From Rotaria sp. Silwood1 (lineage: Eukaryota; Rotifera; Eurotatoria; Philodinida; Philodinidae): a stretch of 64,000 nucleotides of DNA. The stretch spans positions 2,098,490 through 2,162,489 of the forward strand of contig CAJNOP010000024.1 of assembly GCA_905250075.1 (NCBI GenBank). Reading direction: 5' to 3'. A program made the position numbers and the translations under genes. Below, piece after piece: positions 11,618 to 30,972 of the stretch. The notes under the pieces were generated by a model. The model was not told where the DNA came from. It saw nothing but the letters and a program-made list of their open reading frames with translations, and ran no database searches. How positions within the stretch are numbered: the first letter of the stretch is position 1; every line of letters begins with the position of its first letter.

Positions 11618-14350
11618 TATTCCTAATTCGATAAATGTAGTATAGAATTAGTTAGAAAAAACTATTCAATAAACTTGATCTTTGTTGCATTCTGAACCGA
11701 ATAATGCGGTTAAAAAAAGCGATTTAAGAATGAACGATAGTTAGTAAGGATATGCATACAATGCAAGGATGTATGTTTATATGAAAATGACGTCAAAGAT
11801 GTGTCTTCTTTTTTTGTTTTATGTCTTGTAGAAAGTATACAATGTATCTACTTTCACAGTGAATACATGATCTGCTATTGTAGTTACATAATTGACAACT
11901 GAACAAGGCATCAAAGAAGTAAAAACAAAAAAAAAGAGAACATGCATAGCAATATTCAAAAGCAAGAAAACAACAGACAATGTCTTAGAAACGTTTTTTA
12001 CTTGAATTATTGTTTGCTTTTTCAGAAGCAAAAAAAAAAAGAAAACTTTGTGTATCAAAATGTTTATCCCAGTATAAGAATATACATGTTACACTTTCAA
12101 TCATATACTATTTATTCGAAAGTTATGAAATCAAAAACTCTAGCTTCGATGATTTCAGTCATTCATAGAAACTTCATAAAAAAAGCGATGGTTTCCATTA
12201 TTACAAACATTCTGTAATCATATCGTTTTAACGTTAAAAAGCTTTAAAAAAAGAACAAACATACATAAATGGATCGTATACCAGATATTTCTATGTATTG
12301 ATAACGAAGTTAACTTCTTCTGTTACTTCGATGACCAAATCAAATTCAATCTACATATTATTAGATATTTGTTGTTCGAGTTTTTGTATTCTTTACACTA
12401 GTTTTCTCTTCATAGAAATTTAATCACATGTTCAATATTAGAACACTTTCTTACAAGACAATTATGTATGTCGTTAATTATTTTATTTATTAATACTTCT
12501 TGCAGATTACTAATATTTATTTTAAGGTTATTTTTTCATAAGTGAATGTTTGTTTTTTGGAAAAAGGAAAAATTCCTTTCATTTAACAATTTGGTGGTAA
12601 AACATTATCTTCAAAAAATCCTGGATTAACAATATTTCCACCAGGATAATAATTTGCTACAATATAAACTTCACGTCCATCTGGTGAGTGAGCTATTCCA
12701 ACACCCATTTTTCTCGATGATCTCCATACCATTTGTGTGAAATGACCGGTTTCTGATGAATATTTTGGTTTGTCAAAATTATGCATTGCTATTTCACCAT
12801 ACCAACTTTGTATTGCATCTCTTGCAGAAGCTTGTGCTTCACCATGAGATATCCATTGCATGTATAGATTTTCTCCTAATGCTTCATTTCCAAGTTTATT
12901 TCCACTATGTTCGAATGTTGATGTAGCTGCTAAATATTCAGCATATGATTGAGCTATTTGATTCAATCGTTGATCAATAACAAGTGGTGGTGCACAATGA
13001 CGTGCACGATGATAGTTATGTAATTTTAGCATTTCAGCTTCAAACTTTGAATTTGATGAACGATGACGATGACTCCTCTCTTTAAAAATAGAACAATATT
13101 TGTTTTGATTTTTATGTTCTCGTTAACATACGATGTCGATGTCGTCGATGATGTCTTCCATACATATCTACAGAATACATTTGTGGATGTTGATAACGAT
13201 GTCGAGGTTGAGGAAACGATCGTCCATTATAATAATGATGATGACCCGAGTGTCGTGTTGGATATGCCATAAATTTATAAAATCTTGGATCCCTAAACAA
13301 AGATATATTGATGCAAGAAAAACTCTCGAACAAATATTTACATTGATATAGTGAATATTTTCAACCAAGGTTTAATTTAAATGTACAGTAAAAACAATCC
13401 ACCAAGATAGTACACCTGTACGTTAATAGATATTTACATAGATTTGTGGTTTTCGCGTCGCTTATATAACATTGTATGTAAATGATTTGAATCGTGACAT
13501 TGAGATACAATATATGCATCACTATGTGTAACTTCAAAAACTGCATAAATATATGAATAATAACTAAACAAAAACAAACAAACGTCGTAATTGTATTTAC
13601 ATTAAACGAAACTTACTTTCTTCATTTAAGGTTACTATTTCCAATTTAAAGAGAAGTAATAATTTTGAAAAGTTTGAATTCAAACGAATTAAATAGCATA
13701 TTTGATTAGAAAAAATAAACTGATCAAGCAATGGACGTCGTAGGACACGCATGACTAGTCATATAAGATTGATAAGAGTCCTTGAATAAGAAAAAAAACA
13801 GTCTAAAGACATGCAAATGATAAATAATACAATGTAATAAACAATAAATGAATCCAACAATAGAAAAATATCTATTGTAACTCAAGACATTGAATATATT
13901 CACAGTAAACTAAAGTTTTCATCGACTAACTACGAAATTTAAAACATGAGTGGCTAATGATGTGCACGAACTGACATGCTCGAATTTAAAGCATTTTGGT
14001 TAATTACAATGTGTCGATATTTCAAATTACGACCAAGGTTTTTCTTTTTTTACCATGGTTGAATAAACCATATTATGTTACATGTGATAGAAATTATATT
14101 TCCAATACAAAAGTAAAACATTTAAAGAGGAAAGTCCATAACACCATTAATTTTACATTTCGAACGAAACGAGTGTGAAAAGTATGAATCTTATAAATTT
14201 TCTTTTTCTATAAGTAAAACATGTTTTTTTTATGTAACTCAACAAGCTCTAGCCAACCATGAAGAAAAGAAAACAAGAATCTTGCTGAAATTTCGACGTT
14301 TGGTACATCACAATTTTTAATTTGATCAGAATATGTCTAATGTTCATGAG
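11618..14350. repeat. Tandem array unit A (contains intact CAP gene)
   Basis: The segment starting with CCTAATTCGATAAATGTAG near 11621 recurs in diverged form at about 17146 and about 21898. The match to unit B continues through the CAP gene and its upstream sequence to about 14.35 kb, where AATATGTCTAATGTTCATGA matches a diverged form near 20475. Coding and non-coding sequence are both duplicated, so this is a DNA-level tandem duplication rather than retroposition. Confidence 0.7.
12583..13270 (-). CDS. CAP-domain (GAPR-1/GLIPR2-like) protein
   Basis: Two exons, 13270-13132 and 13079-12583, are joined by a 52-nt intron with donor GTATGTTAA and an AAAG acceptor. They give 636 nt and 211 residues. 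The first 50 or so residues are very rich in His, Arg and Tyr and contain no signal peptide. The rest is a CAP/SCP domain starting at MLKLHNYHRARHC. It has the conserved pieces FEHSGNKLGNEALGENLY, AIQSWYGEI, TGHFTQMVWRSS and VANYYPGGN. The HSG, GEN and HFTQ motifs carry the usual cavity His and Glu residues. CAP proteins without a signal peptide resemble Golgi-associated PR-1 (GAPR-1), which binds membranes from the cytosolic side; that role is inferred here. A possible acceptor (GTTTAG) stands about 22 nt before the ATG. The second array unit carries a dead copy of this gene. Confidence 0.88.
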
Positions 14351-15097
14351 CAACAACGCGCGCACTTTTATTTCAAGCTCAATCTCAATTCAAGGAAAAT
14401 ATTGCTTGTAGTTTTTGAATAAATAAATTGGACGTAATTTTCGTAGAAGAAAATATATGACGTTTCTTTATTTTCCTCTGTATATTATAGCTGGCGAAGC
14501 TATGAGATCTGAGTAGGCTAACACCAGCACAGATAAAGACTTACATATCCTCTAGTTATTGTGAAAATTTTCCATTAATATTTTATTTTTGTTTCCTTCT
14601 GTCTGGTGATGCCTTGTTTCAAGGTTAGTCCATATTTTATTGACTATCAATTCGTGTGTAATAAACGTAGGTGACGGAGTCGGAAAGTTTGGAAAAATAA
14701 AATTTTACCATAGATTCATGTTTCGTAGACTAGGGTAGCCTCAAATACGTTTCTTCCTCCATCAAATCGATGGATTGAGTCTAGTAGACTTAGAAAATGA
14801 TTTTTGAGGAAACATTGAAGTTTGTACATGTAAACATTGGATGATACATCGTCAATAGATTGAAGCTGCCATGCCTCATTACAAGTACAGAAGAGCTATA
14901 AGTAGAGAAGTTCGCAATGTAACACTGTTTTTTTGTGAAACATTTTTGCTTCGGTAAAGTAGATTGGAATCGCTTCTTATAAAAGGTTTCATTTCGATAG
15001 AGATAAACGTTTGCACAGTTCTTTTGTATGCAAGTTGCGAATTTCGTCTTCTCTCATTTTAAACTGCAAATGATTTGAAACGATTTATTTTTTTTGT
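14351..15097. other. Spacer between array unit A and the inverted pseudogene
   Basis: No gene seen. It contains somewhat less AT-rich stretches (14500-14900) without an open frame. Confidence 0.45.
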
Positions 15098-15690
15098 ATT
15101 ACTAATTTACAAACATTATGATACAAAAGATCCATTTAAAAAGGTCCTTGAGATAGTTTCATAATTAACAATTCTTCAAAAGAGAAAAGAATATTAGAAT
15201 TAGCTCTTGTAAATCTAATTTAAATTATTGTAAATAAATAAATTTTTTCAGACATTTCATCAATCTAAAGCACTATTACATAATCATCATCATAGTAATG
15301 TACTAAATGCTGCTCTTGTTTCACGAACTGATTTTCAATTATGACATGTTATTGATGGATTTCTTTTTTTTTCTTCAACATTATGTGGTAAACCTAGTGC
15401 TTATTTTTTTTCAAGAACAAATGACTATCCACAAAATTGTCAACACTAATAACAAGTAAATATTTTGCTTGTTTTGTTCGTTTTAGGCTTTTTTCTTTTT
15501 TGTTGATTCATTTGTTTTTTACAAAAAATCATTACATGAAATTATGTTTCCATTAATTAAACAATCTAATTCACAAATTGAAAAAAGAATATTCATTTGA
15601 TAAAAACTAAGTTTAAAATCAAATAATCGGTTGTTTTGATATTATTTTGTTTTAGATATGAAGAAAAGTCAAAACAAAAAGATTCTATGT
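15098..15690 (+). pseudogene. Inverted, decayed copy of exons 3-8 of the 7.6-10.1 kb gene
   Basis: This plus-strand stretch follows the minus-strand gene at 9704-8668 in order, introns included. The word ACAAAAGATCCATTT (exon 3) is at about 15123 and a degraded end of exon 3 at about 15160. A TTTTTTCAG acceptor is at 15244-15252. Then come the His-codon run of exon 5 (about 15275-15290), exon 6 (GGTAAACCTAGTGCTTATTT, about 15387), its GTAAATATTTTGCTT donor region, exon 7 (CAATCTAATTCACAAATTGA, about 15561) and exon 8 after TTTTAG at 15655. Most of exon 5 is deleted, an in-frame TGA follows its remnant (CAATTATGACATG), and exon 6 has lost codons. Because introns are retained, this is a DNA duplication in inverted orientation, not a retrocopy. 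Confidence 0.82.
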
Positions 15691-16480
15691 CTCTATTTTA
15701 TAGTTTCATAACTAACTCCTTCATAGATAATAATAGTAATCGAACTATCAATTATGAGTCAATGCTTGTTTCATTTTTATCTATGAGAAATATTCAATTT
15801 CATCAACGTTTACTTATTTTTATTGAATCTAATATGCTCAAACTAATATGACATAGACACTGCTTTCAACATATAGAGCACTGTATGACATTCTTCAAAG
15901 TTATTAAAATGCAGAACATTATACCAACAATGTTAATACGTTGAGTAGTTACTTGTATCAATGATTACTTAGTTTCTATGAGACCACCTGTAAATAAGAT
16001 ACTACATTATATAAATCGAATTTGAATTAAAATAAATCTATAATGTACTAAAGATTGAACAAATGATCATAATGAAATGAAAGTTAACTTTTTTTGAAAA
16101 TGCTATATGTAGAAAGTATGACATTCGTCAACCATAGTTTCATGAATAGAAACACTTGACATATGATTCTAGCCGTCATCGTTACAGAATTGCTCCAATG
16201 AGTTCAATTACTGCAAAAATAATTTCTATATCATTTAGTTACATTATGACTAAATTTAACTTGTTTTGCTGCAACGTTCGATATACTTTAATATGAATTT
16301 CATATTGACTCAATGATACCTAATGAACGAATTCATGGTGTTGAATAAACAAGTATTAAAAAAAAAGATTTATTTTATTACGAAAGAAACAAGTTATAAA
16401 ACGAGATATCATTGTTAATGATGTAAAATTGCTGTGCTAGTATTTATCTGTTATAAAATGAAACATCCTTTACTTACTTT
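15691..16480. other. Spacer with no supported gene
   Basis: Similarity to the ten-exon gene fades after 15690. A frame to about 15851 has no counterpart in the parent gene. Confidence 0.45.
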
Positions 16481-19400
16481 AGTTTTCAATAATATTGATC
16501 AATCAATTTCATCGATGAAGTGAAGAACTACTAGTGACATATCTTATACAGCAGTTTTTAAAATAGTGAATCGTATAATATTAATATAACAATCATACAT
16601 AATTATAAATGTTGAATAAGACTATAGATTTACTAAAGAAGAATTTCGTTTTTCTCGTACATTTTTTATCTCGAAAATTGTAAATTACATTTACATAACT
16701 TCAATGAAACAAAGAACTTTCTAAAGCTACAATGTAAGAAAAAAAATATAAATGAAAGGTTAGTCCATTACCAACAACTCAAATCATCACTAATGATACT
16801 GAATATCAATATTCAATTCATTCAATGATTGCTTTCAGTAATTTCAAATGATGATCAGTGTATGATCTTGCAGACATCCCTAATAGAAAAGCAAACTGAT
16901 AAATCAAAGTAACATCTCTACCGAAAGTAACCAAACTTTGAAATATCAATCAAATGAGATATTTACTTGTGCTTTTTTTCTTGATTTCAGGTATTTTTGA
17001 TGAATTTATTCAAGTAAAAAAAAAAACTAAAATGACATGAAAATTTGTAAATAGTTTTAGACAAATATAAAAAAACGAAACTACATAGTGTTGATTATTT
17101 GAGTCAAATACCAAATACCACATCTTTTATTAATATTAAGACATGATCCTAATTCGATAAATATGGTATAGAATTTATAAGAGAAATCTATTCAACAAAT
17201 TTGATCTTTGTTGTATTCTGAGTTTGATGATGACATTTAAGAAATAAGCATGCAATGTAAGGATGTTTATAGGAAAATGACGACAAAAGTATGTCTCCTT
17301 TTATGTTTCATGTCTAGTAGACAATATAGAAGACAATATGAAGAAACAAAAGACAGCAAACAATAACATGGCAGGATTCTTCAGTAAAATTATTATTTTC
17401 TTTTCAGTAGCATTTAAAAAAAAACCGCTTAACAAAGATGTTGTTGCTAACATAAGAAGAGTATACTCATGTGTCTTTCAATTGTAGAAAACATCTATTC
17501 GAAAGATGAAAGCTTGTTTAATCATGAAAGTTCTTTAATCGGTTATTAGTTCGAAGTTTGCGAAATTTGAAACTCTCTGATTCCGACGACGTCCGTCTTT
17601 GATAGAAAATTCATCGGAAAAAAATTTCCTCTATTACCGCCCTTCTGTCTTGGTATTGTTTCAACATTAAAAGAGTCAAAATCTAGGCATATATTAATGA
17701 ACCTCCTATATTAGTTATTTCTGTATCCAAAACGAAGTTCAGGTTCTTCTATGACTTTCATGCTGATAAATATTCTGATAACTGCATCGAAGTATATCTA
17801 AATGCTATGAGAAATTTGATATAGATGTACTGTTTAATGAATCTCAACTTTTCTTAGCACATCTGATAAATCAAACATAAATTCACGATAGGAATCGGTT
17901 TATTCTTCGATTTTTTTGTATTCATTGTATCAGTGTACTATTCGTAAAAATATGATATCAAGCCCGATGCAAGAGCAGTCTCTTAGAAGACGACTATTTA
18001 TTTCGTTGAATTAATTTTATGAAACACGATCTAAAAAGAGTGTTGAAGTATCGTGGTAAAAGCTTGGCTCTCCGTGCTTGATAGACGATCACAAATCGCA
18101 TACCAATAACGTCGTATCCTAATGTATGAACTATTTTCTTATTGCATTTCTGAAGGATTAAATAAAACAATGGTGAAGAAATGTATCTGAAAATAGATAG
18201 AGTAAAATAATTTCTTGTCATATGCAAGTTCAACAACATTTTGTCTTTCACATGTTAGTCACACACAGCTTGTACGAACGCATTTTCGAAAGAAAAGAAA
18301 AAAAAATACATTTCGAATTAACATTTGTTATCTTGATTTACAATACACTGCTGAAGATATTCAGTGTTATATCTTCTTTGATTTATTATCATCTAATTTT
18401 CTTTCAATATTTCACTTTTATCATTAAAAAAAATCGATTTTTTTTTAGTTCGTTGTTTATTGAACGAATTTCTATTTTAAGCATACAAACATTTGTATAA
18501 ACTCTATGCCAATCATTTTATTTCTTAATACTTCTTGCAATTTATAATAATGTATATTGTAAAATTCTTGTGTTTCTCAGTGTATGCTTTTTATTTAAAA
18601 AAAAAAAAAGAAAACCCGATTCACTTAGCAATTTGATGGTAAAACATTCTTTTCAAAAAGTCCTGGACCCATAATATTTCCAGCTGGATAATAATTTGTT
18701 ACAACATAAACTTCACGTCCATTAGGTGATTAAGCTATTCCAACACCCAATTTTCTCGATGATTTCCATACTAATTGTGTGAAATGACCGGTTTTTGGTG
18801 AAAATGTTGGACGCTGAAAATTATACATTGCTACTTCATCATACCAACTTTTAACTGCTTCTTTGGCAGACGTTTTTGCTCGACCATAAGATATCGATTG
18901 CATATATAGATTTTCTCCTCATGGTTCATTTCCAAGTTTATTTCCACTATGTTCGAATGTTGATGTAGCTGCTAAATATTCAGCATATGATTGAGCTATT
19001 TCATTCAATCGATGATCTATAACAAGTGATGATGCACAATGACGTGCACGATAGTAGTTATGTAATTTTAGCATTTCAGCATGGAAATTTGAACTCGTTA
19101 AGCCTTGAGTACGAACTAGAGCCTAAAAAAAACAAAGAACAATTTTTGTTGCATTCTTACTTTTATTGTTATTAACATACTTTGTCTACGTGATCGTAGA
19201 GGATTCATACTCATATCTGGATAAAATGCTGGTGGATATGGATATCGATGTCGAGAGTTATAGCTAAATCGCTTATCATGATGGTGATTTGATCGTCGTT
19301 TTGGACGCATCATAATTGGATAAAATGTTAGATCCCCAAACAAAACTATATTTATAAAAGATAAAAAGTCTAGCTTGAATAAGTACATTGATATAAATAA

Positions 19401-20490
19401 ATATTTTCAATTAGTGTTTGATTGGGATGCACAACAAAAAACAATTTGTCAGAATAGGACACCTGTATGTTAATAGATATGTTTATGGATGGACGACCCT
19501 ATCGTTGCTTATATACCAAGATGTATGAATGCTTCGAGTCGCGACATCAAGATATAATATAAACGTCATTATTTGTAGTATCAAAAAACAAACATAGTAT
19601 ATCTGATAAAAATAATGAAAATATGCAATCAATGATATCAAAATATGATTAATAATAAACAAAAAAAAAAAGCAAGTTTCATAATTGAGTCTACATAAAG
19701 CAATAACTTCTTTTTTTTGTTTGAAGTTATTATTTCAAATTTTAAATAAAATTACACTTCATGCAACTCTGAATTCAAGTGAGAATAAATCGAATATATG
19801 TTATCAAATTCTTCTGTTCATTTGATTCATCTACGAATATTCTTGACTCAGTTGCGTACATTGATCTTATTTACTTATTTTTTTTTCAATTAAAAAGAAA
19901 AAAGAACTGACGATAGAGTAGGTGTCATAACACATGCATGACTGGTTATATTAAATAGATAACAATCTTTGAATGATGCTAGTATAGTCAAACGAAAAGC
20001 AAATGATGAATGACACAATTCTATATTCAACAAATTTATATTATGAATTATTGATGATATGTATGGACTGAGCTTTTCGAATTTAAACTATTTTTCATTG
20101 TTTGCATTGTGTTTATAATTAAAAATTTGAGAAAGACTTTTTTTCTCTGTCCGTCATGGTCGAATAGAACTCATTCAGTCATATAATAGAAAAATATCTA
20201 TTATATCATTAATCCCACATATCAAGACAAACAAGTGTGGATATTCTGATTTTCATGAAGTTTCGTTTTCTATATGTAAAACATACTTTGTCTTATGTAA
20301 ATCAACAAGCTCTATCTGACCATAATGAGAAGAAAAATAAATAAATGACGCTGAAATTTTGAATTTTTGATACATTACATTCACTGTCAATACTTTAGAA
20401 TTCGAAAATCTCAGTTCGTGTACATAATCAACAGTTCATATTTTTCTGCTGGTACGATTCTTGATTTGATCTGAATATGGCTAATGTCCA
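16480..20490. repeat. Tandem array unit B (contains dead CAP copy)
   Basis: It matches unit A from about 17143 to about 20490. Its upstream part, for example CTTGATTTCAGGTATTTTTG near 16980, matches the upstream part of unit C near 21308. The A-B offset at the shared CGATAAAT word is about 5.5 kb and the B-C offset about 4.75 kb. The two differ because the A-B spacer carries extra sequence, including the inverted pseudogene. Boundaries are estimated by eye. Confidence 0.6.
18625..19313 (-). pseudogene. CAP-domain pseudogene, second copy
   Basis: This is a diverged copy of the gene at 12583-13270. Exon 1 (19313-19181) keeps a His/Arg-rich stretch and the GTATGTTAA donor. Exon 2 (19115-18625) aligns along the whole CAP domain. 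Two in-frame stops break it: TGA after GNEP, where the intact gene reads GNEALGENL, and TAA after GVGIA, where the intact gene reads GVGIAHSPDG. The possible acceptor before the start, GTTTAG in copy A, is GTTTGG here. The HFTQ motif and the YYPAGN segment are still readable, so decay is fairly recent. Confidence 0.85.
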
Positions 20491-20799
20491 CAAGTTACAG
20501 TACATACTATCTCATCTGCTTGTAAACATGTATATAATTCTCCGCACAACTGACATACAGAAATATGCTTATTCCTTCTCGAGAAATTTAGTATTATCTG
20601 TTTTACATTAATTAAAGTCAAAATTCATCTAAAATCAAAATTTTTAATAACTGTATGGAAGAAAATTTTTCTCATCGCTAACTTTAGAGTAAATTTTAAT
20701 ATAATGAAAAGTAATATTAATGCTAAAGCAACGATTTCTTCTTTGATAATTGTATATACTACACAGTAGCTTGCATTATTTATATTTATACATGCTAAT

Positions 20800-22815
20800 T
20801 TTTGAAAAATATTATAAGGCGCAGATGCTTATGTGAATAATATGAACTAATCTTTGTAAATTATAAAAATCATCTCTATCAAATGTGAAAGAATTCCACT
20901 TTTCTTTTAATTCTTTATGTGGAAAAGTCTAAAAGATGTTTACATAAGTTCATTGGCACAAACAACTTTCTACAGTTATATCGTAAGAACAAAATTGAGC
21001 AAATTGTAATTTTAATATAACCAGCGACTCGAATGATCTATAATGTTGTTGAAGCTCAATATTCAGACCCTTTAATGATTACTTAAAATAAACTCAGATG
21101 GTGATCATCAAGTTCTTGTCCAAATCTCTAATGATAGATGAACGATTGAATGACAATAAAATTTACAACGAAACTATCCAATCTTTTAAATATCAATAAT
21201 ATAATTTTTTTAACTTTATCTTAAATAAGTTCAATAAGAACATTTACGCAGACAGATATTCGATGCTATGGATTACTACATGATATCTTCACTTTGTGAA
21301 TGTTTCTTGATTTCAAGTATTTTTCATGAATCTAAACAATGGTCAAAAAAGAAATGTTCAGACCTATTTGTAAATTGACGTCATCTATATGAATACATAT
21401 ATATATATTGGAGATCAAGAAAAGCTGTAGTTGTTCTATTGATCATCACTAAACATTTTACATCTTACATTTTTAAAAAAAAATAAAATATTATATAATG
21501 TTTTGAAACGAAATATTGTTTTCTAGAGAATTTCATACGGTTCGATAAGCTATATAAGAATATGAATATTACAAAATGTTGATCTTGTTTCCAATAGAAA
21601 ACTTGGAGGAAACCATAGAGATTTTTGAAACTTTCATGTATCCAGTTTTAGAGGAAGTAAGTGGAACTGTAGTTAGTCTACTATCCGATCTTTTCAAGCA
21701 GCTCGAAGAGTGGACCAACTTAAGTTAAAGCATACTCTTCTCATGCAATCTATGTGAAATTTTTATTTGTCTCTCTGGCTTCCTTTGTGTTGTAGCTAGA
21801 AACTAATGTTTCGCTCAATTCAAATCATTCAGACATTACAGAAATAGTTTTGTTTCTACTGAAAAATGTAAGATGTAAAGTGCTTAGTCATGCTCATGAC
21901 CGTAATCCGATAAATATAGTGTAGAATTTATAAAAGAAACCTATTTAATGAATTCCATCTTTGTTGGATTCTGAATTTTGTTGATGACATATTTAAAAAA
22001 AGATTGGTTAATGAGCGACATTTGCGAGAGATGCGTATTCAATGTAATGATATTTATATAAAAATAACAAAGAAAATGTACCTTCTTTTATATTTCATGC
22101 CTAGTAGACACTAGACGATAATATCAAGAAAGAAAAGACAACAAACTATAATATGGTCAGTTTCTTCAGTAGAATTGTTGTTTTCTTATTAGTAGCATCA
22201 AAAATAAAAAGAAATTTTGCTTAACAAAAATGATTTTGCAAGTATAAGAGTATAATCATATCTCTTTCAATTGTATAGTATCTATGTGACAGATGAAAAA
22301 TCGTATGAATATGAAAGTTTTTTACTCGGTTAGTAGTTCGAAATTGGCGAACTTAGAAACTCTGGTTTTGGAAACCTACGTCTTTAATAGGATGTTCAAC
22401 ATCATTTCAACGTTAAAAAAGTTAAATAAAATATAAGCATACATGAATGAATTTTTCCTATATCAGTTATTTCTATGTAATCAAAGCGATATTTAAGTTC
22501 TTCTATTGAGTTTATGCTGATAAATATTCCGACAACTATAGCAAGTTCTCTCTGAATTATATGAGAAATTCAATGTGTATGTACTGTTTATTCAAACTGA
22601 GCTTTTTTAAACACATTTGAGGAATACGACATAAATGCATGATTAAGATCGATTTGTTGTTCGACTTTTTGTATTTATTGCACCAGTGTAGTTTTCACAG
22701 ACAGAAAGTTTATAACATGTGAAATGTTAGAACATTTCTTTTAGAAATCAACTATTTTACGTTGTTAGATTAATTTTGTGAAACACGATGTAAAAAGAAT
22801 GTTCGAAGTATTGAA
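20800..22815. repeat. Tandem array unit C (no CAP coding sequence seen)
   Basis: This is the third diverged copy of the non-coding part of the array: CGATAAATATAGTGTAGAAT near 21908 and GTGAAACACGATGTAAAA near 22778 match unit B near 17156 and 18017. The match runs into the 100-base N gap. On unit B spacing a CAP exon would be expected near 23.4 kb, but nothing like it follows the gap. Confidence 0.6.
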
Positions 22816-22915
22816 NNNNNNNNNNNNNNNNNNNNNNNNNNNNNNNNNNNNNNNNNNNNNNNNNNNNNNNNNNNNNNNNNNNNNNNNNNNNNNNNNNNNN
22901 NNNNNNNNNNNNNNN
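22816..22915. other. Assembly gap (100 N)
   Basis: A run of exactly 100 N. The round number suggests a placeholder for a gap of unknown size. It falls inside the tandem array, where collapse is likely. Confidence 0.98.
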
Positions 22916-25396
22916 GAACTTCGATGTAAACGTGGTATGTTTCAGATGGATATGCTCATATGTGTTTTTCGTAAATGAAAATTTTCATAATTAGCGCACT
23001 TAGTTTTATTTGGAAGAAAAAAACTGTTAGGTATTTCTTAAATATTTTACAAAGTATTTTGATAATATCTAAATAATACTTAATTTAAACAAGGTGAGAT
23101 TTTGGTTCTTTTTCAAATAAAATACTATTTTTTGTATCATAAGACCTCAATTAATAGAAAAAATATCTCTTTTTCATCACGTCCTGACCAAAAATTCTGG
23201 AGAAAATGTTTTGATATTTCCATCTTATTATGTTGTATTAATGTCAGCTAAGTATAATATTTATTGAAGTTCTTTCATCGGTTATCATTCAACGAAAATT
23301 TACCTATAAAAACCAAACACAATTTATCATTGGCGATTATTCCGATAAGTCAAAACGTTATTAATGATATTTCTAAACTATTATGATTTCGCTCAAGTAT
23401 TCAAGACATTGATTCTCATGCGCAATACACTATGAAAACTGATCATTGAAAAGAAATGTTTTTCATTTAATGATATAATTAGTAAAATGAAGAAAAAAAC
23501 AAGAATGTATTCCTTTCGTAATTATTCAAATTATGTATACATATATCAAGGAATTAGCTCTTCATTACTAGTAATTTTATTCTAAGTCATATGTACAAAA
23601 CCATGTATCTGTTTTAAATTATCGTATAAAATAAAATGAATATTACAAGTAATGAATTGCATTTTTTGAATATTTCCTTTTTTAGACAAATCTGTTTTAG
23701 TCTACCGTCTTGAAATAGTTTCATAATATTATCAGTTTATTTAACATAAATATAGTTGAATTAATGTGAACCAAGTAATATAAAAAATTGAGCAAAACTC
23801 ATTCTTTCTCGATTTTACTCTACATATGTCACTTAATAAAACGTGCCAGCTTGATAAAAAAATATTGTAAGAAATTCATTTCTGCGTGCTTGTTAATATG
23901 TGCATTTGTGTTAGAACTACGTCAAAGAATAAAAGGCAAGAATATTGATATATGCACTGCAATGATGCCAGAGCAGAACACAAAGACATTCATATGTCAG
24001 CAGGTCTCTCGCCTGACATCAAAGTCTCAATGAAGTTAATATCAATAATTAAAAAAGAAACAAATACTTTTTGCATTAACATGATAAAAAGATATTGCAA
24101 GACCATGCTCTATAAATTAATAATGACATATGACCACCCATGATAGAACCAGCACTAATCATAGTAATTCCAATGAATTTTATCCGTTCATTATTCAATA
24201 AAAAGGATTCAAATATCGAATTATATTATATACAATAGCATAATTTGATGTCATGTATTATATCATATATGTAATGCTACTCGGTCTATGTTAAACAGTA
24301 CAATATCTTTTTGTTCGTATTTCAGAACACAAAAAAGGAATATACAAACAAAAAGCATATTATTTCACATTTTAAAAAATCATTTAAAGTCAACAATATA
24401 TTTATTGATTATTTATATAAACACAGATACGTGATTTTACTTTTTCGGAACTAAATTTCGCTCGTTTCGGTTTTCAATTGATTCCATAAAACTTTTGACT
24501 CTTCAGAATTTTTCGGATTCATAAAACAAGATTGACTTAGTGCTAGTTATGTTTCAAATTGTAGTAGTAGACTATGCTAAAACTAATTCCTATGTAATCA
24601 ACTCTATAGTATCTTCACTCAGCGCTCTCTATGGTAACCAAGAGCAATACGTATTTTTACACGTTGTTTTCATCAGCAAAGTGTATCAAAGTACACAAGA
24701 ATCAGATTCTTTCAGAATATAAGTCAAACATAATCTTAAACGTAATGCTACATAAAACTTTTAAGAATCTGGAAGTCAAAATATCAATTTCTTCGTCACC
24801 GTATACATAGTATATTCTGTTTTTCTGAATAACATATAAAACAACATGTAATTCAAAAGTAGCAGATGTTCTGTACAATTTACTTCGGCTTAATACGTTT
24901 GCCATAGAAAGCGCTCATCTCATTGTATGTGTACGTAAATGACGAGTCGATATATGATTAATGTATAACATTTGAATTTTATATTTCTTATATAATTTCT
25001 TGCTCGATAAATAAGTGAAATGATATTTTTCCTTTGTCATGATTTGATCAACGCATGACATCATAATAAATATTTATATATAAATTAATAAGATCACATA
25101 AAATTTGACTTTTTAATATCATGTTTCAATGTTTATGCTTACATCTATTTAAGCATTCTCGCAATTCTATTGGTTATGAAATAGACAAATGAATAAAAAA
25201 AGTAAACACGTGCGTGGTATTGTCATACGCGTTTTTTTCTTTTCTATGGCTCGACATTTACTAGGTTTCAAGTAGAAATATATCCAAAGACATGTTCTTA
25301 TTGAAACAAATAAAGCTGTTTATTTCTATTAACTTTATTCTACCTGATATGATTAGATAAATTAGTCTCAATAAAATAAGAGAAATAACAAAAAAA
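22916..25396. other. Intergenic DNA without a supported gene
   Basis: No CAP remnant and no exon chain seen. Short frames around 23788-24143 and 24540-24905 lack family resemblance. Confidence 0.5.

Positions 25397-30972
<5,576 letters not shown>

Noticed and set aside
13063-13351. Plus-strand frames rich in Asp/Val and Met/Ser across the CAP gene
   Set aside because: They are antisense shadows of the His/Arg-rich first exon of the CAP gene.
15636-15851. 71-residue frame after the inverted pseudogene
   Set aside because: Its start overlaps a decayed exon, but the rest has no counterpart in the parent gene and no other support.
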